Assembly (NCBI GenBank): GCA_017442765.1
Contig: JAFRZC010000091.1
Span: forward strand, 1 to 7,638
Direction of reading: 5' to 3'
Source of the DNA: Prevotella sp.
GTDB taxonomy: Bacteria; Bacteroidota; Bacteroidia; Bacteroidales; Bacteroidaceae
DNA length: 7,638 bases
Both the position numbers and the translations under genes were made by a program. The notes under the pieces are model-generated. The model saw only the letters and a list, made by a program, of their open reading frames with translations, was not told the DNA's origin and did not search any database. Shown here piece by piece: positions 1 to 3,687 of the stretch (its first letter is position 1; each line of letters starts with the position of its first letter).

Positions 1-338
1 ATGCCCGTTTGGCTACCGGACAACGCGGCACGCCGCGTCCCTACATCCAAATCGTCAACGGCGTCGATTGCCGTGGGTGTGTTCTCTGGGCTGAACGTAA
101 TCAGGCGGAAGTCGTCGAAGGTGTATTCCCTCGAGGTGCTGGTGCCCCAAACCTTCACACCGGTAGCGGTGAAGGTAATCTTGTCGAAGGTGTCTAAAGA
201 ATAGACCGTCGGTTTCTCCATGTCCTTGACGAAGAAGTAGAGGTTGTCGCCATCGTCGGGCGCGGCGACGAGAACGGTGCTGCCTGCCATGCCTGTGAGC
301 AGGACAAGCAAGAGTTTGATGTGTAGCTGTCTCATCAT
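1..338 (-). CDS. Small secreted protein, 5' part only (possible T9SS cargo)
   Basis: Reading on the minus strand from the ATG pair at 338-333, an open frame of 112 codons continues past the left edge, so the C-terminus is missing. The protein begins MMRQLHIKLLLVLL, a short basic start plus hydrophobic core typical of a signal peptide (residues about 1-26, with VLVAA before PDDG). It then has two short beta-rich, FDKITF-like repeats: YSLDTFDKITFTATG at about 46-60 and YTFDDFRLITFSPEN at about 72-86. From memory, this layout is common in small Prevotella/Bacteroides exported proteins that end in a T9SS type A sorting domain with a GIYDLQGR-like motif; that part would lie off the window, so it cannot be confirmed. 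Residues 98-106 (DVGTRRAAL) are encoded by a copy of a 24-nt GC-rich repeat. No exact TAnnTTTG box lies within about 100 nt upstream. Function unknown. Confidence 0.72.
   Translation of the reverse strand, partial: MMRQLHIKLLLVLLTGMAGSTVLVAAPDDGDNLYFFVKDMEKPTVYSLDTFDKITFTATGVKVWGTSTSREYTFDDFRLITFSPENTPTAIDAVDDLDVGTRRAALSGSQTG
22..45 (-). repeat. 24-nt GC-rich palindromic repeat, copy 1 (inside a gene)
   Basis: This stretch matches 533-556 at 22 of 24 positions, in the same orientation. Its core is a perfect 6-bp inverted repeat, CGCGGC-AC-GCCGCG (24-37). It lies in frame inside the secreted-protein gene and encodes residues 98-106, in what looks like the linker before the missing C-terminal part. 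Only the two copies in this window are seen; a wider family is inference. Confidence 0.7.
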
Positions 339-409
339 GCTGGTTTCTTTCTGCCTACATGCGCTCCCTGCCTCGGCGGTTAATAATATAAATTAGGTGG
401 AAACAAAAA

Positions 410-499
410 GCGTGGGAGTAAAACTTTCCGCTGCTTATCCCACTGACTTGGCCTTCGCATTGCCTTCCTACCAGAATAAGCAACTTAGTCAGCCCACGC
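410..499 (-). ncRNA. Possible pseudoknotted leader RNA element
   Basis: Three perfect complementary pairings occur in 90 nt. The outer stem pairs GCGTGGG (410-416) with CCCACGC (493-499). Inside it, TGCTTAT (432-438) pairs with ATAAGCA (476-482) and CTGACT (443-448) pairs with AGTCAG (487-492). The two inner stems cross, giving an H-type pseudoknot with 4-nt connectors on both sides, and the outer stem abuts the CTGACT/AGTCAG stem directly. Read on the minus strand, the outer stem is followed by five Ts (409-405) and the secreted-protein ATG comes about 70 nt later, so a cis-regulatory leader is plausible. An alternative hairpin, GTGGGA (412-417) with TCCCAC (438-443), would compete. It matches no riboswitch family I recognise. 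The strand is inferred from the neighbouring gene and promoter. Confidence 0.35.
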
Positions 500-532
500 C
501 ATCGCGTATTATAGTAAGGTATGCCCAAGATT

Positions 533-556
533 AACGCGGCACACCGCGCCCCTACA
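533..556 (-). repeat. 24-nt GC-rich palindromic repeat, copy 2 (intergenic)
   Basis: This is the second copy of the repeat at 22-45, differing at positions 543 and 549. The palindrome is a 5-bp CGCGG / CCGCG hairpin around a CACA loop. Read on the minus strand it contains the TAG stop of the small ORF at 552-764, so the repeat sits exactly at the end of that frame. Confidence 0.7.
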
Positions 557-764
557 ATCCTATTGGGATTTCGGATAGCATACAGGGATAATACACCCAG
601 CGCAGACGCTTCGTTGCGTATATCTTCAGATAGGATTCAAGTTGCGAAGTTGAGTCAGTAGAAGATAACGTTGTGAAAACGTCCTTTTGCCTTGTGTGCA
701 CGGAGGCTGCAAGAGCCGGATGTGCAGGAACAAAGGCATGTCCATCGATGTCTTGACCCGCCAT
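552..764 (-). CDS. Possible 70-aa small protein of unknown function
   Basis: An ATG-initiated frame of 70 codons starts at 764, about 31 nt downstream of the -7 box of an exact Bacteroidetes promoter (795-825), which is a natural spacing for a short leader. The product begins MAGQDIDGHAFVPAHPALAA and ends in a basic, aromatic stretch (YATKRLRWVYYPCM). There is no signal peptide, membrane segment or recognised domain, and one cysteine near the end. Its stop lies in the 24-nt repeat. Against it: the composition is not clearly protein-like, and the region is rich in inverted repeats (for example 556-563 with 630-637, and a stem at 601-618), so the frame may be an accidental opening in a structured RNA or dispersed element. 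I do not recognise the product. Confidence 0.25.
   Translation of the reverse strand: MAGQDIDGHAFVPAHPALAASVHTRQKDVFTTLSSTDSTSQLESYLKIYATKRLRWVYYPCMLSEIPIGL
556..637. repeat. 8-bp inverted repeat enclosing a GC hairpin
   Basis: AATCCTAT (556-563) is the exact reverse complement of ATAGGATT (630-637). Between them lies a small hairpin at 601-618, in which CGCA-G-ACG pairs with CGT-TGCG around a CTT loop (one bulged G). Together they could form one long stem-loop inside the small ORF region. Confidence 0.45.
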
Positions 765-779
765 CCCCTCAAGGAGGAC

Positions 780-790
780 TGACTAAGTCA
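780..790. promoter_or_regulatory. Dyad TGACT-A-AGTCA at the expected transcription start
   Basis: The sequence tgactaagtca is a perfect 5-bp dyad around a central base. It lies 4 nt downstream of the -7 box at 795-802, where transcription would begin, the usual place for a repressor operator. TGACT/AGTCA also occurs at 444-448, 487-491 and 653-657, several-fold more often than expected for a 5-mer in about 350 bp. No regulator is known from the window. Confidence 0.3.
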
Positions 791-794
791 AGGG

Positions 795-825
795 CAAAGG
801 TAGTGAAAATCGAAGACAATACAAA
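795..825 (-). promoter_or_regulatory. Bacteroidetes primary sigma factor promoter
   Basis: On the minus strand, TTTG (825-822) is followed after exactly 19 nt by TACCTTTG (802-795). This fits the Bacteroidetes consensus TTTG - about 19 nt - TAnnTTTG with no mismatch. It is the only promoter in the window with both boxes intact. It points left, toward the small ORF at 764 and, further on, the secreted-protein gene at 338, which has no exact -7 box of its own nearby. The transcript may therefore carry a leader of about 450 nt. Confidence 0.7.
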
Positions 826-845
826 ATAAAAAGACACAATTTTTA

Positions 846-858
846 TTGAAATGTTAAA
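846..858 (+). repeat. 13-bp direct repeat TTGAAATGTTAAA, left copy
   Basis: The identical 13-mer occurs at 1207-1219. Each copy forms the left arm of a hairpin of the form TGTTAAA...TTTAACA (right arms at 881-890 and 1231-1239), so the region between is framed by two related structures. Confidence 0.6.
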
Positions 859-890
859 TTTTGGCGGTTTACAAGTGGAGAATTTAACAT
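851..890. repeat. 10-bp perfect inverted repeat
   Basis: ATGTTAAATT (851-860) is the exact reverse complement of AATTTAACAT (881-890), with a 20-nt spacer. The stem may extend by two pairs at its base (T861-G880 wobble, T862-A879). Confidence 0.6.
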
Positions 891-960
891 CGGGAATCGC
901 GCGAAACCGGGGCGGCGGGATGGTTGCCCAGCGAGACGGAGATAAGGGCACTGCGAGGAC

Positions 961-988
961 GTTTTGCAAGTCGCTGCAAAACAGCGAC
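961..988. repeat. Two mutually exclusive hairpins
   Basis: GTTTTGCA (961-968) pairs perfectly with TGCAAAAC (975-982). The overlapping GTCGCT (970-975) pairs perfectly with AGCGAC (983-988). The second stem uses the loop of the first and disrupts its right arm, so only one can form at a time. Confidence 0.5.
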
Positions 989-1030
989 ATACAGAGCTTT
1001 TCATCTCTCAACTCTCACCTCCCACTTCTG

Positions 1031-1066
1031 AAACATATATCTCTCACCTCCGAGAGATATATGTTT
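1031..1066. repeat. 15-bp perfect hairpin
   Basis: AAACATATATCTCTC (1031-1045) is the exact reverse complement of GAGAGATATATGTTT (1052-1066) around a 6-nt ACCTCC loop. This is the strongest single palindrome in the window. As RNA it could extend at its base through wobble pairs. No T-run follows it on either strand, so it is not a standard terminator. Confidence 0.75.
1052..1064 (+). repeat. GAGAGATATATGT motif, copy 1
   Basis: The exact 13-mer recurs at 1251-1263 in the same orientation and as its reverse complement at 1033-1045. A degraded relative (ATATATGTTT) lies at about 1123-1133. Each exact copy forms part of a hairpin. Confidence 0.6.
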
Positions 1067-1068
1067 TG

Positions 1069-1119
1069 GGGTGCGAAAGACGGTCTTTTGCACCCTAAAA
1101 GACGGTCTTTCGCAGGGTG
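1069..1119. repeat. Pair of overlapping alternative hairpins
   Basis: Hairpin A spans 1069-1095: GGGTGCGAAAGAC pairs with GTCTTTTGCACCC with a single G-T mismatch. Hairpin B spans 1091-1119: CACCCT pairs with AGGGTG, with an inner AAAGAC / GTCTTT stem. Both need CACCC at 1091-1095, so they exclude each other, as in attenuator-type structures. The core AAAGACGGTCTTT is present in both. Confidence 0.6.
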
Positions 1120-1141
1120 AAATATATATGTTTCGCATTTA

Positions 1142-1203
1142 AAGGGGAGTGAAAGAGGGGTGAAGGGGGAGTGAAAGGGAAGTGAAGGGGACAATAGGGG
1201 GGG
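1142..1203 (+). repeat. G-rich tandem repeat with G-quadruplex motif
   Basis: The plus strand has G-runs at 1144-1147, 1157-1160, 1165-1169, 1177-1179, 1187-1190 and 1197-1203. The last five are separated by loops of 4, 7, 7 and 6 nt, which meets the usual G3+N1-7 quadruplex rule. The stretch is also an imperfect tandem repeat of about 22 bp built on GGGGAGTGAAAG. The plus strand here is almost pure purine. Confidence 0.65.
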
Positions 1204-1206
1204 CAG

Positions 1207-1239
1207 TTGAAATGTTAAAACGGAAATCGGGTTTTAACA
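1207..1239. repeat. Right copy of TTGAAATGTTAAA with 9-bp hairpin
   Basis: This is the second copy of the 13-mer at 846-858. TGTTAAAAC (1213-1221) is the exact reverse complement of GTTTTAACA (1231-1239) around a 9-nt loop. It resembles the hairpin at 851-890. Confidence 0.6.
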
Positions 1240-1243
1240 ATTG

Positions 1244-1289
1244 CGGCGGTGAGAGATATATGTCTCACCACCGCCGTTAGGATTTTTTT
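1244..1289 (+). terminator. Hairpin followed by T7, terminator-like on plus strand
   Basis: CGGCGGTGAGA (from 1244) pairs with TCTCACC...GCCG (to 1276), with a 3-nt bulge in the right arm. Six bases later comes a run of seven Ts (1283-1289). This reads as an intrinsic terminator for rightward transcription out of 846-1240. On the minus strand, the direction of the POT operon, no T-run follows, so it is not an obvious terminator for that operon. Confidence 0.4.
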
Positions 1290-1312
1290 ACAATTCGGCT
1301 TGAACTTGTAAA
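1287..1312. repeat. Hairpin downstream of the POT gene
   Basis: TTTACAA (1287-1293) is the exact reverse complement of TTGTAAA (1306-1312), and TTC/GAA extends the stem inward with one unpaired C. It lies about 43 nt past the POT stop codon and could serve as a 3' end structure for that mRNA, though no U-tract follows on the minus strand. Confidence 0.4.
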
Positions 1313-1354
1313 CAAAAAGTTTATTTTGATGGATTTTGAATAAAATTTAGAGGG

Positions 1355-2887
1355 CTACGCCACGCGCTCGAGCCGCCTCATCATGGCGAACATGAAGAGT
1401 GCGGAGAGCAGACAGAGTACGATGAATACAAGCCATACGACCCACAGCGGCAGGTCGCCCCAGAGGTAGCCGCCCACGCTGACGAGCTTGTTACCGATGG
1501 CGGTGGCGCCGAACCATCCACCCATCATCAGGCCTTTGTACTTCGGCGGGGCGACCTTCGACACGAAGGAGATGCCCATGGGCGAAAGCAGCAACTCACC
1601 AAAGGTTAGAATGAGATAGGTGGTGATGAGCCAATAGGGCGATACAAGAGGTCCGAGCTCGCCAGTCTTAGCCATTGCGGCTTGCTCGTTGGGTGTGTTC
1701 AGACCTTGCGAGGCGAACATCATCACGAGAAACGCCGCACCCGCCACAAGCATGCCATAGGCAATCTTGCGAGGTGCGGAAGGTTCCTTGCCCTTGCTGG
1801 CCAAGTAGGCGAAGAGCGCCATGGAGACAGGAGTCAATGCAACCACATAGAACGGGTTGAACTGTTGGAAGATAGGTGCGGATATGGGAAGCTCGCCCAT
1901 GGCGCGTGTGTATTTCCAAATAAGTACGCCAATGGCAGCCAATACGACAATTGCCGATATGGCTTTTGCCTTTGAGCTCTTGCTTTGGAAGAAAGAGAAT
2001 CCCGCATAGATGATGAATATGATCATCACAAGATTCCACACGTCAAACGGCATAGTGTTGGCACCAGATGCTGACTTCGCAGTAAACTCGTCGGCGAAGT
2101 AGGTGAGGGAGAGGCCATTCTGGTGGAAAGCCATCCAGAAGAAGATGACGACGGCAAAGACAAGCAACAAAGCGACGATGCGCTGTTTGGTTTCCTCTTT
2201 TGTCAGGGCGGGCTCTGTCGATGTTTTGTCTGCGCCCTTTGCCTTTGATGTCTTGCCCTCAGTATGTCTGAAGGTTGGACGGAAGAGGTAGTAGATGGCT
2301 ATGGAGAGGATGAGAGAGGCACAGGCGACGGCGAAGGCAAAGTGATAGGCTTCGCCTGGTGCGGTATAGCCTAACGTGTTTTTGGCATACTCCGAGATTT
2401 GAATGGCTGCCGTCGGTGCGAAGAGTGCTCCGATGTTGATGGCCATGTAGAAGATAGAGAAGCCTGCGTCGCGCTGGTTGGCATATTGCGGGTCGTCGTA
2501 GAGATTGCCGACCATCACCTGCAGGTTGCCTTTGAACAGGCCTGTTCCGAAGCTGATAAGCACGAGGGCGATGAGCATGGCAATCAGGCCGACGCTTTTT
2601 CCTCCCAATGGTACGGCAAGCAGGAGATAGCCAAGGAACATGATGATGATGCCGATGGTGACCATCTTTCCGAAGCCGAATTTGTCGGCCAGCCATCCGC
2701 CCACGATGGGAAGGAAATAGACGAGCATGAGGAAGTCGCCATAGATTTCGCCTGCCCATCCTGCATCAAGGCCGAAGTTGGCTCTTAAAAACAACGCGAA
2801 TACGGCTATCATCGTGTAATAGCCGAATCGCTCACCTGTGTTGGCCAGTGCCAACGCGTAAAGTCCTTTTGGTTGATTCTCGAACAT
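1355..2887 (-). CDS. POT/PTR2-family peptide:H+ symporter (divergent)
   Basis: A 510-aa inner-membrane protein with about 14 hydrophobic segments, the size and layout of proton-dependent oligopeptide transporters that import di- and tripeptides. Family marks: ERFGYY in TM1 (19-24), the PTR2 signature FYMAINIGAL (146-155), a TM4 lysine in FKGN (K119), and TFGELLLSPMG in TM10 (about 428-438). A hydrophilic Lys/Thr-rich loop lies at about 204-236, between the two six-helix bundles. Two usually conserved acidic residues differ: the first Glu of ExxERFxYY is Asn16, and the TM7 Glu (FWxxFEQ) is His255. The gene is last in a three-gene operon, with only 8 nt between the outer-membrane gene stop and this ATG. 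The class is secure; substrate and proton coupling are uncertain because of the substitutions. Confidence 0.9.
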   Translation of the reverse strand: MFENQPKGLYALALANTGERFGYYTMIAVFALFLRANFGLDAGWAGEIYGDFLMLVYFLPIVGGWLADKFGFGKMVTIGIIIMFLGYLLLAVPLGGKSVGLIAMLIALVLISFGTGLFKGNLQVMVGNLYDDPQYANQRDAGFSIFYMAINIGALFAPTAAIQISEYAKNTLGYTAPGEAYHFAFAVACASLILSIAIYYLFRPTFRHTEGKTSKAKGADKTSTEPALTKEETKQRIVALLLVFAVVIFFWMAFHQNGLSLTYFADEFTAKSASGANTMPFDVWNLVMIIFIIYAGFSFFQSKSSKAKAISAIVVLAAIGVLIWKYTRAMGELPISAPIFQQFNPFYVVALTPVSMALFAYLASKGKEPSAPRKIAYGMLVAGAAFLVMMFASQGLNTPNEQAAMAKTGELGPLVSPYWLITTYLILTFGELLLSPMGISFVSKVAPPKYKGLMMGGWFGATAIGNKLVSVGGYLWGDLPLWVVWLVFIVLCLLSALFMFAMMRRLERVA

Positions 2888-2895
2888 AATTTAAT

Positions 2896-3636
2896 TTATT
2901 GTTTTTTTGTTTTGATGATATCGAAGAGATAGGTGAGCCGGACGACGATGTTGTTGTTGTTCGACTTTGAGAAATAATCGCGTTTCGAGTCGCCGTAGAT
3001 ATTTCCAAGCCCATAGTAGTAGCGGCCTTCAATGAGGAAGTGGCCGGCACGTGGGAGGGTATATTCAAGTCCTAACCCTGCGGCGATGCCATAGTCGAAG
3101 GTGTTTTCCACCTTCATTCCGTATTGTGCGACCGTCTTGTTTGAGCGCTCGTCGAGATTGGGTGTCTCAATGTCGAAGTTGGCTTTTGACGATTCGCCAA
3201 GAAGGAAGCCGAACTGCGGTCCTGCCTGAAAGAAGAACTGCATTCCCTTCTGCTCTTTTCCCCATGCGAGGTGGGCGAAGACGGGCAGCTGCAGATAGGT
3301 TAGCGTGCGGCTATAGGTTTCGGCGAGGCCTGTCTGCGGGTTGACGACGGGCTTATCGTCGGCGGTGATGATGTCTTCTTTCCATCCTGCCTGTGTGAGG
3401 TTCAACTCGCCATAGACGGAGCAGATGGTGTTGAAATACTTCTCGCAGACGTATTTCGCGGCTATGCCTGCGGTGAGCCCTCCATGCATGCTTTGGGTCA
3501 CTTTAGGCGTAAAGCCGATGTTTGACAATACATATCCGGCTCCTCCTCCTATTTGCAGGTCGTTGCGGTGGTCACCGATTTGTGCGCTGACAGGTAAGGT
3601 CGTGGCGAAGATAAGGAATAGGAATACGCTTCTCAT
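2896..3636 (-). CDS. PorT-like outer-membrane beta-barrel protein
   Basis: A 246-aa exported protein. I place the start at the ATG at 3636 rather than 3660 because MRSVFLFLIFATTLPVSA|Q then gives a clean signal peptide (cleavage after A18), while the upstream start would add eight residues in front of it. The mature part alternates polar and aromatic/hydrophobic residues as beta-barrels do. It carries the family-typical TYLQLPVFAHL (about 113-123), glycine-rich strands (IGGGAGY, QAGPQFGFLLG, GIAAGLGLEYTL) and a final strand VVRLTYLFDI followed by a short IKTKKQ tail. This fits the OMP_b-brl_2 / PorT-like barrels of Bacteroidetes. Two cysteines (64, 72) sit in one putative loop. It is the middle gene of the operon, 51 nt after the LysM gene. 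Substrate or partner unknown; it is not necessarily the T9SS PorT itself. Confidence 0.82.
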   Translation of the reverse strand: MRSVFLFLIFATTLPVSAQIGDHRNDLQIGGGAGYVLSNIGFTPKVTQSMHGGLTAGIAAKYVCEKYFNTICSVYGELNLTQAGWKEDIITADDKPVVNPQTGLAETYSRTLTYLQLPVFAHLAWGKEQKGMQFFFQAGPQFGFLLGESSKANFDIETPNLDERSNKTVAQYGMKVENTFDYGIAAGLGLEYTLPRAGHFLIEGRYYYGLGNIYGDSKRDYFSKSNNNNIVVRLTYLFDIIKTKKQ

Positions 3637-3687
3637 TTTGACAGAATGACATAAGGACATATATTTATTTTATTGCTCTTGTGCCGG

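Larger units (their letters stand above)
339..1354. other. 1-kb gene-poor, structure-rich region
   Basis: No confidently recognised gene lies between the start of the secreted-protein gene (338) and the end of the POT transporter (1355). The region is not featureless. It has one exact Bacteroidetes promoter on the minus strand, one weak small ORF, a repeat copy, a possible pseudoknot, at least seven hairpins and a G-rich tract, each listed separately. Open frames on both strands overlap at 769-1120, which suggests a conserved non-coding or repeat element rather than two genes. From memory, similar short conceptual translations recur in Prevotella genomes; this could not be checked here. Confidence 0.6.

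Noticed and set aside
1..204. Short plus-strand frames at the left edge
   Set aside because: They are shadows of the minus-strand secreted-protein gene, which has a signal peptide and runs off the window.
410..499. HDV-like or hammerhead ribozyme
   Set aside because: The stem order (outer stem enclosing two crossing stems) and the absence of the expected catalytic core sequences do not fit these classes.
769..1011. 80-codon minus frame as a gene
   Set aside because: It starts at TTG, contains the whole promoter 795-825 within its own end, overlaps a plus frame and shows no domain; kept only as part of a possible repeat element.
1069..1119. CRISPR array
   Set aside because: The repeats are palindromic duplicates about 20 nt apart with no regular unit/spacer pattern and no cas genes.
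851..1120. 89-codon plus frame as a gene
   Set aside because: Its start is the arm of a hairpin, it runs through two further hairpins, no plus-strand promoter is seen and the product is not protein-like.
2259..2788. Open frames of 130-170 codons on both strands within the POT gene
   Set aside because: They are out-of-frame or antisense shadows of the transporter, which reads through without interruption and carries family motifs.
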